DNA of 64,000 nt, taken from positions 1 to 64,000 of the forward strand of contig JAABRR010000016.1 of the NCBI GenBank assembly GCA_011390785.1, read 5' to 3'. This stretch comes from Sphingobacteriia bacterium (GTDB taxonomy: Bacteria; Bacteroidota; Bacteroidia; Bacteroidales; UBA7960). Within the stretch, counting starts at the first letter, position 1. Every line of letters begins with the position of its first letter. Both the position numbers and the translations under genes were made by a program. Shown here in pieces: positions 1 to 10,296 of this stretch. A model generated the notes under the pieces. It did not search any database. It had not been told where the DNA came from and saw only the letters and a program-made list of their open reading frames with translations.

Positions 1-884
1 TGATCAAATCTTTCTGGTTTAAACCTGTAGTTATAGTTTATTACATGATCGAGCAACAAAGAATTACATTCACCATGTGGCAAATCAAGGTATCCTCCCA
101 GGCAGTGGGCCATCGAGTGCACAGCTCCCAGGCTTGCGTTGGAAAAAGCCAAACCGGCCTGAAGGCTTCCCTGCATCAGATTGGTATGTATTTCATGATC
201 ACCTGGTTGGCTGATCACTTTCGGTAAGTTGCTCCACAATAACCGGATGGCTTCCTGAGCATGAATGTCAGTCATGGCAGAGCTTGCTGTGGAAACAAAG
301 GCTTCTATGGCATGAACCAAAGCGTCCATTCCGGTGCAGGCAGTAAGAAAAGGCGGCATAGTGATGGTAATCTCGGGATCGATAAGAGCCACATCGGGCA
401 CCATGGTTGTTGAAATAATGGCAAATTTAATGCGTCGTTGGGTGTCGTTAATAATAGAAAACTGGGAAACATCAGCAGATGTGCCTGCTGTAGTTGGGAT
501 ACAGATAAGAGGAGGCCCCGGAATTTCTACGTTATCAACTCCTTCAAACTTTTTTACGTGGAGTCCATTGGTGGCTACTATCCCTATTGCTTTGGCGCAA
601 TCCATTACACTGCCACCACCAATAGCAATAATAACATCGCAATCATTTTCGATGTATAAATCAGCCCCCTGCATAACCTGATAATCACGCGGATTCGGGC
701 TAATATCAGAAAACACAACAGGCTCCAGATTCTGCTCCTTTAGCTGATCGAGAATTCGTTGTGTCCAACCCGAATCTATAATTCCCTGATCGGTAACCAG
801 AAATGGTTTCTCTGCTCCAAAATTGTTTACATATTTTCCCGTCTGCTCTATGGCTGAAATACCAAAGATAAATTCAGGAGCCAC
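1..884 (-). CDS. Iron-containing alcohol dehydrogenase (C-terminus beyond window)
   Basis: NAD(P)-dependent, metal-dependent alcohol dehydrogenase of group III. About 294 codons are visible; the 3' end runs off the left edge. The translation shows the nucleotide-binding GGGSVMD, the family signature GMDALVHAIE, and the metal-ligand region with DIHAQE and then HSMAHCLGGYLDLPHGECN. The N-terminal wording (RKFVAPEFIFG) resembles the ErcA-like subgroup, so the substrate is not certain. The coding frame has no ATG: the nearest ATG (901-899) is out of frame by one base, and the first plausible start in frame is GTG at 884. Either GTG is used or a base is missing next to the ATG. Family identity is certain; the start is not. 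Confidence 0.88.
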   Translation of the reverse strand, partial: MAPEFIFGISAIEQTGKYVNNFGAEKPFLVTDQGIIDSGWTQRILDQLKEQNLEPVVFSDISPNPRDYQVMQGADLYIENDCDVIIAIGGGSVMDCAKAIGIVATNGLHVKKFEGVDNVEIPGPPLICIPTTAGTSADVSQFSIINDTQRRIKFAIISTTMVPDVALIDPEITITMPPFLTACTGMDALVHAIEAFVSTASSAMTDIHAQEAIRLLWSNLPKVISQPGDHEIHTNLMQGSLQAGLAFSNASLGAVHSMAHCLGGYLDLPHGECNSLLLDHVINYNYRFKPERFD

Positions 885-901
885 AAATTTCCGAATTTCA
901 T

Positions 902-1267
902 AGTTCTTAGTTTTTTGCTTTGAATTTTGCCGGGATTAAATGATTGAGAACTAAAATATGTTCCTTTTGGGCTAAACTTTTCGAAGAAATCTGCTTAAAG
1001 GTGATTGCAATGTACAAAAAAATATAAAACACTGCTATGTATTTTTTAAAGCCAAACTTTTCCATATTCTGCAACAATAAATAAAATTGTCCAAACGATA
1101 AAATGTCAGAATGAAAGCCTTTGTATTTTAGGTAAAAAGTATAAATAAAGAATTAACAACTGAATTATTCAGTGGCTGTCCCAACTATTTTAAGAGTATG
1201 GTTCTATGCAGATTTGTTTTCCCCTTTCGCAAGCTCCAGCAATTATTTCGAAATTGAAGTAAATTTT
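902..1267. other. Intergenic region, no gene seen
   Basis: AT-rich stretch between the alcohol dehydrogenase and the end of the LytTR regulator gene. It must carry the dehydrogenase promoter on the minus strand. I see no convincing ORF, TAnnTTTG box, strong hairpin or repeat. Confidence 0.5.
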
Positions 1268-1969
1268 TTACTTTTCCAAAATCGGCAGGACAGATTTTTT
1301 ATAAGTGCGTGATATTGGTAATTCTTTATTCTCAAGAAAAACAGATTCTGCATCGAAAGATCTAATTTTTGCAATGGCCACTAAAAATGACCTATGGATT
1401 CTTATAAAACCATATTCGCCTAAGAAGGCTTCCAAATTTGACAAAGAATCATGGGTAACTATGGATTCATCCGAACAAACAATTTTAACGTAATCTTTAA
1501 GACTCTCAATGTAATGAATTTTCGAAATATCCAGTTTGTAGATTTTACGATCAGCTTTTACATTCAGGTAATTTGCTGTTTCCCTTTTTAATTCCGTTTT
1601 GGCATTTAAGGATATATTGGTTCTTTCGAAGTACTTATTAATGCCTGAAACAAATCGATCAAATGAAATAGGTTTTAATAAATAATCTATTACGTCTAAA
1701 TCAAACGCTTCGACAGCATAATTTCTATATGCAGTTGTAAAAATTACACCAGGTTTATTTTTTAACATTTGCAGAAATGAAATTCCGTCAATTTCAGGCA
1801 TTTCGATATCAAGGAATATCAAATCTACGTGTTTCTTACGTAAACAAGCCATGGCCTGGAGAACATTCTCGCAATCATCTACACAATCGAGTTCTGGCAT
1901 TTTTTCTATATAGACCTTTATAGCTTCGCGCGCCAGAGGCTCATCGTCAATAACTAAACATTTAATCAT
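1268..1969 (-). CDS. LytTR-family response regulator
   Basis: DNA-binding response regulator of the LytR/AlgR type, 233 residues. The receiver domain (about 1-115) has the acidic pair D8/D9, phospho-acceptor D54 in FLDIEMPEIDG, and the conserved lysine in YLLKPIS. The LytTR domain (about 130-233) ends with IRIHRSFLVAIAKI and ISRTYKKSVLP. Its start overlaps the end of the kinase gene by 8 bases, so the two are translated as a coupled pair. The likely output is transcription control of nearby genes, possibly the divergent membrane protein at 3235; that is inference. Confidence 0.93.
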   Translation of the reverse strand: MIKCLVIDDEPLAREAIKVYIEKMPELDCVDDCENVLQAMACLRKKHVDLIFLDIEMPEIDGISFLQMLKNKPGVIFTTAYRNYAVEAFDLDVIDYLLKPISFDRFVSGINKYFERTNISLNAKTELKRETANYLNVKADRKIYKLDISKIHYIESLKDYVKIVCSDESIVTHDSLSNLEAFLGEYGFIRIHRSFLVAIAKIRSFDAESVFLENKELPISRTYKKSVLPILEK

Positions 1970-3008
1970 TTGCAGTACACTTAATTATTGGAATAGATAA
2001 ATTAACATCAAAACGACTATTTTTTTCAGAAATGTCTAGTACATAACTATCGCTAAAAAGCAAATTCAATCGTTTCTTTACATTCAACAAACCAATTCCC
2101 CCTGCTTCGCTTTTAATCGTGTTTGGACTCTTGCTGTTAGAAACGGCTATATGCAACATATGATCAATCTCTTCTATGGTGATATTTATCCACGATTTTT
2201 CTATAGATTTTGCTACACCATGTTTAAAAGCATTCTCAACGAAAGGAATAATTAACATAGGTGGGATTTGAATATTTTTTGTTATAAAGTTGAATGTAAA
2301 GTTAAGATTAACTCTTTCCGTAAATCGAATTCTTTCAAGTTCTATATAGTTTTCAATTATTCTAATTTCATTTCGAATATCGATCCACGGAGCATCAATT
2401 CTATATAGAATGTAATCCAATATATCTGAAAGTTTCAAAACAACATTTGCCGTTTGCTCTGATTTTCTCATTGCCAATACATATATATTGTTAAGCGTAT
2501 TGAATAAAAAGTGTGGATTAATTTGCGTTTTCAGCATTTGCAGCTCAGCTTCTACCTTATCTTTCTGCACTTGTTGCTCACGAAAATCCTTTTCATTCCA
2601 ACGCTTGTAAAACTTTATGGCAATGGCTACAAATACCACAAAGAACATATTAAAAAAGAGCATCATTGCATCAATCATTTCAGGAAATAACCTACTCCCG
2701 GTGTTTAGCAATTTCACCAATAAAAACAGAGTTAGTAGTAGTTGAATGTAGAAGAACATAACAATCGCTACAAAGGCTAACGCAATAAATTTCCCCAACT
2801 TGTTTTTTAAAAGAAAATATGGAATCAGATAGTAATTAAAAGTATAAACTGTGGCTATGGCGGCAATTAAGTTGATTATTGATGCAGTTAAGGTAAAGAT
2901 ATTAACTTCGCTATATCTTTTATAGTAAAAAAAGAAAAAGAACCATGCAAATATCCAGAACAAAGTGTGAATTGCTATTCTGATTATTTTCTTATGAGGT
3001 ATATTCAT
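1962..3008 (-). CDS. LytS-type sensor histidine kinase
   Basis: Membrane sensor kinase of the His_kinase/LytS class, 348 residues. Four hydrophobic segments occupy about residues 8-135, with no large periplasmic domain, followed by a short coiled stretch (FREQQVQKDKVEAELQMLK). The phospho-acceptor is H166 in INPHFLFNTLNNIY. The ATPase part has the N-box PPMLIIPFVENAFKHG and a later GGIGLLNVKKRL glycine box. It partners the regulator that overlaps its 3' end. With so little sensing domain outside the membrane, the signal is probably sensed in the membrane; no ligand can be named. Confidence 0.92.
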   Translation of the reverse strand: MNIPHKKIIRIAIHTLFWIFAWFFFFFYYKRYSEVNIFTLTASIINLIAAIATVYTFNYYLIPYFLLKNKLGKFIALAFVAIVMFFYIQLLLTLFLLVKLLNTGSRLFPEMIDAMMLFFNMFFVVFVAIAIKFYKRWNEKDFREQQVQKDKVEAELQMLKTQINPHFLFNTLNNIYVLAMRKSEQTANVVLKLSDILDYILYRIDAPWIDIRNEIRIIENYIELERIRFTERVNLNFTFNFITKNIQIPPMLIIPFVENAFKHGVAKSIEKSWINITIEEIDHMLHIAVSNSKSPNTIKSEAGGIGLLNVKKRLNLLFSDSYVLDISEKNSRFDVNLSIPIIKCTAND

Positions 3009-3192
3009 CTTTTTTTTTCAAATATATGAAATATCAAAATTTTATGAAACTAAATTTCGCTGGAATGCATTTCGGGCACTATAAAATGCAGGAATAGCAG
3101 GGCTAATTCCAACAATATAATTTTATGGGTTAGTTGAAGGCAAAAATTGGTTGAACAGATAATTCTTAAAAATTGACCTGGTTTTCGTTGTA

Positions 3193-3202
3193 GATTCGAA
3201 TC
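3193..3202. promoter_or_regulatory. Palindrome in divergent promoter region
   Basis: GATTCGAATC is a perfect 10-base palindrome lying 32 bases before the start of the membrane protein at 3235. It sits between the divergent kinase and membrane protein genes. It could be an operator; a 10-base palindrome also arises by chance. Confidence 0.25.
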
Positions 3203-3234
3203 GATATTAAATATTTAACTAAAAATTATTAATT

Positions 3235-3618
3235 ATGTCAATGTTCGAATATTTATTTACAACTCTTGGCGGAATAACCTTTTTATTAATCGGTGTGTCA
3301 ATTTTGGGTGTATTGATTTATGGCCCATACTTAACCGTTCAACTTTTTTGGAATAAAAAGAAAACCATTAAGAAAACAAACATCGACTCTATGATTGTTT
3401 TGGGTGTTATTGTTTTCATCTCGGGCATTATTAATCAAATTGCAGGCATGATTGAAGCACTGGAAGTGATGATTCAAGTTGGTGATATTTCACCACAACT
3501 TGTTATGGGCGGGATTATTGAGTCGTTCAGAATACCAGTGCTTTGTGCTTTTGTGCTAATCATTTCATTAATATTCTGGTATTTTAATAAGAAAAAATGG
3601 GAATCGATTAATATCTAA
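3235..3618 (+). CDS. Small membrane protein, MotA/TolQ/ExbB-like
   Basis: A 127-residue protein with three hydrophobic segments (about 8-33, 50-72 and 95-118) and basic loops (NKKKTIKKTN). The central wording GMIEALEVMIQVGDISPQLV followed by GGIIESF resembles the ISP(x)LV-GGI core of small MotA/TolQ/ExbB channel-like proteins of Bacteroidota. It is too short to be a full ExbB, and no ExbD-like gene lies beside it. It is divergent from the LytS/LytTR pair, which makes it a candidate target of that system. I rate the family resemblance as moderate and the transport function as unproven. Confidence 0.6.
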   Translation: MSMFEYLFTTLGGITFLLIGVSILGVLIYGPYLTVQLFWNKKKTIKKTNIDSMIVLGVIVFISGIINQIAGMIEALEVMIQVGDISPQLVMGGIIESFRIPVLCAFVLIISLIFWYFNKKKWESINI

Positions 3619-3691
3619 ATTCAAAACCTGCGCCATTTGTTTTGTACCAATGCCTGCCAATTTTCAATAATACCTTCCAACTCTATGGCGT

Positions 3692-5041
3692 TTAGTCACT
3701 GGTCTTTTTCGCCAGAGTTTCGAGCTCGTTTCTTCCCTTTTCCAGAATTTCTTTCATAGATTGAACCACTTCCGGGTTTTCGCGGGTAAAGCTGTATTGC
3801 TCCTGTGGGTCGGTTTCCAGATCGAAAAGCAGGCCGGGGTGGTAATAGTGCTGCTCGCCACGGTGTTCTCCTTCAAAATTGGATAACCAGTTGCGGTATC
3901 TGGAATACACCACAAACTTCCATTTTTGCGATCTTACTGCCGTAATTGTATTGTTGTCAAAGAAGTAGAGATATTCATGGGGTGATTCAGTTGAGCCTTG
4001 TAAAACCGGCCAGATGTCTTTTCCATCAATTACTCTGTCTTTAGGTAATTCAGCACCGGCAAGGGTTAATAGGGTAGGGAACAGGTCGAAATTCATCGAA
4101 ATGGCATCTGAAACTGCACTGGCAGGAATCTGTCCGGGCCACCAGGCAATAAAGGGAACATTGAATCCTCCTTCATAGCTGGCGCCCCCTTTGCGTTCGC
4201 GCAATTCACCGGCACTACCTTCAAACCAGGGTCCATTATCGCTGGTAAAAATAACCATGGTGCGGTCATCAATTCCTGACTCTATGAGCGCCGAAAATAT
4301 TTCTCCCACACTCCGGTCGATATCTTCAATTACATCGCCATACAAACCGGCTTTTGATCTCCCTTTAAATTCTTCGGAAGCATAAAGGGGAACATGCGGC
4401 ATGGGGTGGGCAAGGTAAAGAAAGAAGGGTTCTGATGCCGATTCACGAATGAATTGGGTTGCTGATCTGGTAAGCCTTTGGGTAATCGTATTTTGATCGA
4501 GAGGCTCTTCTATAATGGTTGTATCCTGGTAAAGTGGCAATGGGTGCATATCATTGCTGTAGGGTATTCCGTAAAAACTGTCGAAACCCTGTTGGGTGGG
4601 CCATGAAACATCGGGTTGGCCAAGATGCCACTTGCCAAACATGGCGGTTTTATACCCTACACCTTTCAGGGCTTCTGCCATGGTGATCTCGTTCTGTGGC
4701 AATCCATGTTCTGATTGCGGGAAAAGCACACCTTCTGCCAGTCCGGTGCGGATCGGGTATCTGCCAGTAAGTAATCCTGCGCGTGATGGGGTACATACAC
4801 TGGCGCTGGAATAAAAATTGGTAAGCCGGATGCCCTCCCGTTCCATCTGATCAATGTTTGGGGTGCTTATCAGCTTTGACCCTTCCAGGCCAACATCTCC
4901 ATACCCCAGATCATCATTGAAGATGATGATGAAATTGGGTTTTTCAATCTCAACAGATTTTTGCTCACCACATGATGTCAGTAGTCCTGTTGCAGGAATA
5001 ATGGAAGAAACAAGGATTCTGGAAAGTGACAGATAGTTCAT
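3692..5041 (-). CDS. Sulfatase, lipoprotein, Cys-type
   Basis: Arylsulfatase-family enzyme of 449 residues that hydrolyses sulfate esters. The N-terminus is a lipoprotein signal with lipobox LTSC (Cys24). Metal-binding Asp residues are in FNDDLGYGDVG (about 41-51). The formylglycine site is CTPSRAGLLTGR with Cys83, so activation needs a formylglycine-generating enzyme not found in this window. Further family blocks are FGKWHLG, HPMPHVP and FTSDNGPW. The natural substrate cannot be read from sequence; relatives act on sulfated glycans or small aryl sulfates. It lies 82 bases downstream of metH on the same strand, with no polysaccharide-utilisation genes nearby. Confidence 0.93.
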   Translation of the reverse strand: MNYLSLSRILVSSIIPATGLLTSCGEQKSVEIEKPNFIIIFNDDLGYGDVGLEGSKLISTPNIDQMEREGIRLTNFYSSASVCTPSRAGLLTGRYPIRTGLAEGVLFPQSEHGLPQNEITMAEALKGVGYKTAMFGKWHLGQPDVSWPTQQGFDSFYGIPYSNDMHPLPLYQDTTIIEEPLDQNTITQRLTRSATQFIRESASEPFFLYLAHPMPHVPLYASEEFKGRSKAGLYGDVIEDIDRSVGEIFSALIESGIDDRTMVIFTSDNGPWFEGSAGELRERKGGASYEGGFNVPFIAWWPGQIPASAVSDAISMNFDLFPTLLTLAGAELPKDRVIDGKDIWPVLQGSTESPHEYLYFFDNNTITAVRSQKWKFVVYSRYRNWLSNFEGEHRGEQHYYHPGLLFDLETDPQEQYSFTRENPEVVQSMKEILEKGRNELETLAKKTSD

Positions 5042-5123
5042 TTTGTAATTGTTTTGGTTATAATGTGGGATAGTAAGTTTACACAGACGAACAACAATCT
5101 TTTACTCGACGATTCCTTTAATT

Positions 5124-8100
5124 CTAATACCCCAGATTGGGCATCAGCAATTTTTCTGCTTCCGGAAGGGTGATCCCTTTTTTGGATGCATAAAGCTCTG
5201 CCTGTTCGCGGGTAATTTTCCCCAGGTTGAAATAGCGTGAGTGGGGATGAGCAAAATACCAACCCGATACGGATGCACCCGGTAGCATGCTAAAACCTTC
5301 GGTTAAGCTAACGCCTGTATTTTTCTCTGCATCAATCAGTTGAAATAGCTTAATCTTTTCACTGTGTTCAGGGCAGGCGGGGTATCCACAGGCCGGACGA
5401 ATTCCTTCATAGCGTTCTTTTAGCAGATCGCTCAGTTCTAACCTTTCGCGGGTATCGTAGGCCCATATTTCCTTGCGCACTTTTTCGTGAAGCAGTTCAG
5501 CAAAGGCTTCTGCCAGCCGGTCGGCCAGCATTTTGGTCATGATGCTGTTGTAGTCGTCTTTTTCCTGCTTGTATTTTTCGGCCAGTTCGTCGGCGCCATG
5601 AATTGTTACCGCAAAAGCTCCCAGGTAGTCTTTCGCACCCAACTCTTTCGGTGCAATGTAATCAGAAAGGGAGAGATTGTATTTGCCGGGTTCTTCTTTA
5701 ATTTCCTGTATTCGCAGGAAGTTGAAGCGCATTTTTTCCTGTTTTCGTGCTTCATCTTCATAAATGATGATGTCTTCTTCTTCGCTGTTGGCCGGGAAGA
5801 TACCTGCTACGCCACGTGCAACAAGAGAGCCATCAGCATAAAACTGTTCCAGCATGGCTTTGGCATCGTCAAAAAGTTTTTGGGCTTCGGGTCCTTTAAC
5901 CGGATCTTTGAGTACTTCCGGGTATTTGCCTTTTATTTCCCAACCGTAAAAGAAGAAGGTCCAGTCGATGTATTCGGCCAGTTCTTTGAGCGGAAAATTA
6001 TCAAAAACATGCACTCCCGGTTGCGAGGGGTTGGTGATATTGGCATTTTCCAGCACATAGGGAAACTTTTTCTTCCGGGCCTGTTCAAGGCTTAAATACT
6101 TTTTCTCTGCATTGCGCTGGTTGTAATCGTCCACCATTTCCCGGTAACTTTGTGCTATATCCTGCACATATTTGTCGCGATGATCAGAAATAAGCTCGGT
6201 GCAAACTTTTGCAGCACGTGAGGCGTCTTTTACGTGAATTACGCCATGGTTGTATGCCGGAGCAATTTTTACCGCTGTGTGAAGTACACTTGTGGTTGCA
6301 CCGCCAATCAGCAGGGGAGTAGTGAACCCTTCGCGGGTCATTTCGGAAGCTACAGTTACCATTTCGTCAAGAGATGGGGTAATTAATCCACTCAATCCAA
6401 TGATATCCACTTTCTCTTCTTTGGCCACCTGCAGGATCTTTTCGCAGGGAACCATAACTCCCAGGTCTATTATGTCAAAACCGTTGCAGGCCAGTACCAC
6501 ACCCACAATGTTTTTTCCTATATCGTGTACATCGCCTTTAACGGTTGCCATAAGTACCTTTCCGGCACTGGAAACATCGCCATGTAAGGCTTTTTCTTCT
6601 TCAATAAAGGGGGTAAGATAGGCTACAGCCTTTTTCATTACACGGGCACTTTTTACCACCTGTGGCAGAAACATCTTTCCGTCACCAAACAGATCGCCTA
6701 CCACGTTCATGCCATCCATCAAGGGGCCTTCAATCACTTCCAGTGCCTTATCCATTTGCTGTCGCATCTCTTCCACATCCAGCTCAATGAATTCATCTTT
6801 GCCCTTTACCAACGAGTGTGAAAGTCGCTCGCGAACAGGAAGATTTCTCCATGCATCGCGATCGTGGTCTCCCTTGCGGCCTTCCTGCTGGTCTTTTACC
6901 CTTTCGGCATAAGAGAGCAGTCGCTCAGTGGCATCATCGCGACGGTGAAAAATAGCATCTTCCACCAGTCGGAGCAGTTCTTTGGGTATTTCATCATATA
7001 CCTGTAGCATGGCCGGATTTACGATTCCCATATCCATCCCTTCTTTAATGGCATGATAGAGAAATGCTGAGTGGAGTGCTTCGCGGATGATGTTGTTTCC
7101 ACGGAATGAAAATGACAGGTTACTTACACCGCCACTGATATGCGCGTGGGGCAGATTTTTCTTGATCCAGCCTGCCGCCCTTATGTAATCATGGGCATAG
7201 GTGTTGTGTTCAGCAATACCGGTGGCAATGGCCAGCACATTAGGGTCGAAAATGATATCCTGGGGTGGGAAATTTATTTTTTCGGTTAAAAGTTTGTAGG
7301 CCCTTTCAGCAATCTCAATTTTTCTTTCGTAGGTATCAGCCTGCCCTGTTTCGTCGAAAAGCATCACCACAACAGCAGCTCCGTATTGCTTTACCAGGGT
7401 TGCCTGTCGAAGGAATTCTTCTTCTCCTTCTTTCATGCTAATGGAATTAACGATACATTTTCCCTGGGCACATTTCAAACCTGCTTCAATCACATGCCAT
7501 TTGGATGAGTCTATCATTAAGGGAACCTTTGATATATCGGGCTCAGCTGCAATAAAATTAAGGAATGTGGTCATGGCTTTGGGTGCATCGATCATGGCAT
7601 CGTCCATACAGATGTCAATCACCTGCGCACCATTTTCCACCTGATCAAGAGCCACAGTAAGGGCTTCTTCGTATTTTTCTTCTTTAATTAGCCGGGCAAA
7701 CTTGATAGAGCCAGCTACGTTGGTTCTTTCACCAATGTTTACAAAATTGGACTCAGGTCTGATTTCCAGGTGCTCAAGGCCACTAAGCATTGTATTTTTT
7801 GAGGGTGAGGGTATTTGCCGGGGTTGAAATTTCTTGGCAAGTTCAGCAATGCGCTGGATATGGTCTGGAGTAGTCCCACAACACCCCCCTATGATGTTTA
7901 CCATTCCATCTTTCATAAAACCTTCGATGATATCTGCCATGATTTTGGCCGACTGATCATACTCTCCAAACTGGTTGGGCAATCCGGCATTGGGGTGCGC
8001 ACTTACGGCAAATGGGGCCATTTTGCTTAATATGGAAAGAAATGGTTTTAATTGCTCAGCTCCCAGGGCGCAATTTAAGCCCACACTTAGTAAATCCATG

Positions 8101-8807
8101 TGGCTTATGGATGTGAGAAAAGCTTCGGTGGTTTGTCCGGAAAGGGTTCGTCCGCTGGCATCTGTTATCGTACCAGAAACCATTACCGGAATCTCGATGC
8201 CTTTTTCTTCCTGGTATTGACTGATAGCCATGAGAGCAGCTTTGGAATTGAGGGTATCAAAAACCGTTTCAACAAGCAAAAGGTCTACGCCACCATCCAT
8301 CAGTCCACTGATTTGTTCTGTATAGGCATCCTTCAACTGATCGAATGTAATGGCCCGGTAGGCCGGACTGCTTACGTTAGGTGATAGAGAAGCCGTTTTG
8401 TTGGTGGGCCCCAGAGAACCGGCTACAAAGCGGGGTTTATCCGGATTCAGGGAAGTATATTTTTGTGCCGCTGCTTTTGCCAGCTTTGCGCTTTCCAGGT
8501 TGAGTTCATATACCAGTTCTTCCATCTGGTAGTCCAACATGGAAATAGAAGTGGAATTGAAAGTATTCGTTTCAATGATATCGGCCCCTGCTTCGAGATA
8601 ATTTTCGTGGATGGAAGATATTATAGCTGGTTGGGTGATTGAGAGAAGGTCGTTGTTTCCTTTTACCTTTTGTGAAATGTCTTTAAACCTTTCACCACGG
8701 TAATCTTCTTCGCTTAGCTTGTGTCGTTGTATCATGGTACCCATGGCACCATCCAGCACAAGTATTCTTTTCTTTAGCTCTTCCCGTATTTTTTTGTTAA
8801 TCGACAT
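5124..8807 (-). CDS. metH: Cobalamin-dependent methionine synthase
   Basis: Transfers the methyl group of 5-methyltetrahydrofolate to homocysteine through cob(I)alamin. The start chosen ([25 protein letters not shown]) gives 1227 residues, the usual full length. An upstream in-frame ATG at 8876 would add 23 residues from a repetitive stretch and is rejected. Domains in order: homocysteine binding with zinc ligands ([18 protein letters not shown]), pterin binding (about 350-610), helical cap, cobalamin binding with DVHDIG (His761) and [11 protein letters not shown], and the AdoMet reactivation domain with [15 protein letters not shown] near the end. metF lies directly upstream, so the methyl donor and its user are paired. 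Confidence 0.97.
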   Translation of the reverse strand: MSINKKIREELKKRILVLDGAMGTMIQRHKLSEEDYRGERFKDISQKVKGNNDLLSITQPAIISSIHENYLEAGADIIETNTFNSTSISMLDYQMEELVYELNLESAKLAKAAAQKYTSLNPDKPRFVAGSLGPTNKTASLSPNVSSPAYRAITFDQLKDAYTEQISGLMDGGVDLLLVETVFDTLNSKAALMAISQYQEEKGIEIPVMVSGTITDASGRTLSGQTTEAFLTSISHMDLLSVGLNCALGAEQLKPFLSILSKMAPFAVSAHPNAGLPNQFGEYDQSAKIMADIIEGFMKDGMVNIIGGCCGTTPDHIQRIAELAKKFQPRQIPSPSKNTMLSGLEHLEIRPESNFVNIGERTNVAGSIKFARLIKEEKYEEALTVALDQVENGAQVIDICMDDAMIDAPKAMTTFLNFIAAEPDISKVPLMIDSSKWHVIEAGLKCAQGKCIVNSISMKEGEEEFLRQATLVKQYGAAVVVMLFDETGQADTYERKIEIAERAYKLLTEKINFPPQDIIFDPNVLAIATGIAEHNTYAHDYIRAAGWIKKNLPHAHISGGVSNLSFSFRGNNIIREALHSAFLYHAIKEGMDMGIVNPAMLQVYDEIPKELLRLVEDAIFHRRDDATERLLSYAERVKDQQEGRKGDHDRDAWRNLPVRERLSHSLVKGKDEFIELDVEEMRQQMDKALEVIEGPLMDGMNVVGDLFGDGKMFLPQVVKSARVMKKAVAYLTPFIEEEKALHGDVSSAGKVLMATVKGDVHDIGKNIVGVVLACNGFDIIDLGVMVPCEKILQVAKEEKVDIIGLSGLITPSLDEMVTVASEMTREGFTTPLLIGGATTSVLHTAVKIAPAYNHGVIHVKDASRAAKVCTELISDHRDKYVQDIAQSYREMVDDYNQRNAEKKYLSLEQARKKKFPYVLENANITNPSQPGVHVFDNFPLKELAEYIDWTFFFYGWEIKGKYPEVLKDPVKGPEAQKLFDDAKAMLEQFYADGSLVARGVAGIFPANSEEEDIIIYEDEARKQEKMRFNFLRIQEIKEEPGKYNLSLSDYIAPKELGAKDYLGAFAVTIHGADELAEKYKQEKDDYNSIMTKMLADRLAEAFAELLHEKVRKEIWAYDTRERLELSDLLKERYEGIRPACGYPACPEHSEKIKLFQLIDAEKNTGVSLTEGFSMLPGASVSGWYFAHPHSRYFNLGKITREQAELYASKKGITLPEAEKLLMPNLGY

Positions 8808-8823
8808 AGTCTTTTTGTATGTA

Positions 8824-8849
8824 ATGGGTGATGTGTGATGGGTGATGTG
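8824..8849. repeat. Short direct repeat upstream of metH
   Basis: The 12-base unit ATGGGTGATGTG occurs at 8824-8835 and 8838-8849, with partial further copies around it. It is in the metF-metH gap, 17 bases before the metH start. Function unknown; it may be a slippage product. Confidence 0.5.
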
Positions 8850-8977
8850 ATTCTTAAAACCCATATCACTTTTCACTTTTAGATTTTATTATAATCGTTG
8901 TTAGATTTATCCGTTTAAAGTTTGAAGAAGCAAAAGCTTCGGTCTTCAGACTTCGGTCTTATTTTTAGTTTTTCACT

Positions 8978-9934
8978 CTACATAACGTTTTCCGAAATCT
9001 TCGCAATATGATCTACCTTGCCCATGGTGTAGATGTGGATGAAATTGAATCCATTGGCAACCAGTTCTTTAATCTGTGCTGTGGTCCATTCTATACCCAG
9101 TTGTTTTACTTCTTTGTTGGATGGGCATTTATTTACTTCTTTGATAAGTTCATTGGGCATGGTAAGGTGAAAAATACGTGGCAGAACCGAACAATGATCT
9201 TTGGTACTTATGGGTTTGATACCCGGGATAATGGGTACTGTGATTCCAATTTCGCGGCATTTTTTCACAAAATCAAAAAACTTCTTGTTATCAAAAAACA
9301 TTTGTGTAACAATATATTCGGCTCCCAGGTTAACTTTTTCTTTAAGGTAAAACAGGTCTTCATCAAAATTAGGTGACTCCGCATGTTTTTCAGGATATCC
9401 GGCTACCCCCACAGAGAAGTTTGTTTTTGACGGATGATCAACATATTTTTCCTGATAGATGCCTTGGTTCATATTCATGATTTGTTGCAAAAGTCCTGAA
9501 GCATTTTGATGCCCATCGGGATTGGCCCTAAACCTCCCCGATAATTTATCGCCATCACCCCTTAAAACCAACAGGTTGTGAATACTCAAAAAATCGAGAT
9601 CGATCAGAGCATCTTCGGTTTCCTGTTTGGTAAAGTTACCGCAGATTATGTGAGGTACCACATCGATGCCATAGCGCGATTTGATGGCTGCTCCAATAGC
9701 CACTGTACCGGGTCGTTTGCGTATGATCTGCGATTTGAACGACCCATCAGGCTGAGGAGAATAGGTGGTTTCTTCGGCGTGATAGGTAATATTGATGAAG
9801 GGAGGATTGAAGGTTTTAAGTTGATCAATGGTGTTGAATATCGAATTAATACTTGATCCCTTTACCGGTGGGAGTAACTCGTAACTGATACGCGTTGCAC
9901 CATTGGATTGTTGAATGTGTTCGGGTACGGTCAT
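8978..9934 (-). CDS. metF: Methylenetetrahydrofolate reductase
   Basis: Reduces 5,10-methylenetetrahydrofolate to 5-methyltetrahydrofolate, the substrate of MetH. The protein is 318 residues, normal for the family. Visible blocks are SYELLPPVKG (active-site Glu), NITYHAEE, VPHIICGNFTKQET, LLVLRGDGD, VGVAGYPEKHAESP (flavin and folate contacts) and AEYIVTQMFFDN. The ATG at 9934 gives the expected N-terminus. The gene ends 170 bases before metH on the same strand. I see no SAM riboswitch in front of it, unlike metY. Confidence 0.97.
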   Translation of the reverse strand: MTVPEHIQQSNGATRISYELLPPVKGSSINSIFNTIDQLKTFNPPFINITYHAEETTYSPQPDGSFKSQIIRKRPGTVAIGAAIKSRYGIDVVPHIICGNFTKQETEDALIDLDFLSIHNLLVLRGDGDKLSGRFRANPDGHQNASGLLQQIMNMNQGIYQEKYVDHPSKTNFSVGVAGYPEKHAESPNFDEDLFYLKEKVNLGAEYIVTQMFFDNKKFFDFVKKCREIGITVPIIPGIKPISTKDHCSVLPRIFHLTMPNELIKEVNKCPSNKEVKQLGIEWTTAQIKELVANGFNFIHIYTMGKVDHIAKISENVM

Positions 9935-10296
9935 TTATATGTCGAAGATATGATTTTGTGAGTTTATGTACTTTGAATAAAAACCAGTTTGATAGATCAC
10001 GTATATCATTTAATCATTGAAAAATACATTACATGCAAAGATAATCTTTAATTAGGTTGATTTTATTGTGTTTTGAGAAATAATTCAGGAAATTCCGTTA
10101 CTGGATGAGCTGATTTTGCAAAATTTGGTGTAATGTATACTGCCCATAATCCTTTGGATAAAACATCATTATTTGGAGAAAATAATAGGTAATATATCGG
10201 TTTGATTGTTTGGTTTAAATAATTTATTCGATATGTAAACTATAACGATTTTATTTGTAAATTTAAAATAGATGTTTAATTTTTTAATAGTTGCTT
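9935..10296. other. Divergent intergenic region, no gene seen
   Basis: AT-rich DNA between metF (minus) and the sorting-domain gene (plus). It must carry promoters in both directions. I find no exact TAnnTTTG box, riboswitch fold or convincing ORF in it. Confidence 0.45.

Noticed and set aside
3620-3690. Coding-like run after the sulfatase stop (IENWQALVQNKW on the minus strand)
   Set aside because: It is open for about 23 codons in a different frame from the sulfatase and has no start codon; too short to call a gene remnant.
5487-6095. 202-codon open frame antisense to metH
   Set aside because: It is opposite the conserved AdoMet and cobalamin parts of MetH and the product is low-complexity and Phe-rich.
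8929-8950. GAAGC-AAAA-GCTTC hairpin after metF
   Set aside because: A five-pair stem without a T-tract is too weak to call a terminator.
8808-8977. Possible cobalamin riboswitch before metH
   Set aside because: The 170-base gap lacks the B12-box and enough paired sequence; only a short direct repeat and small hairpins are present.
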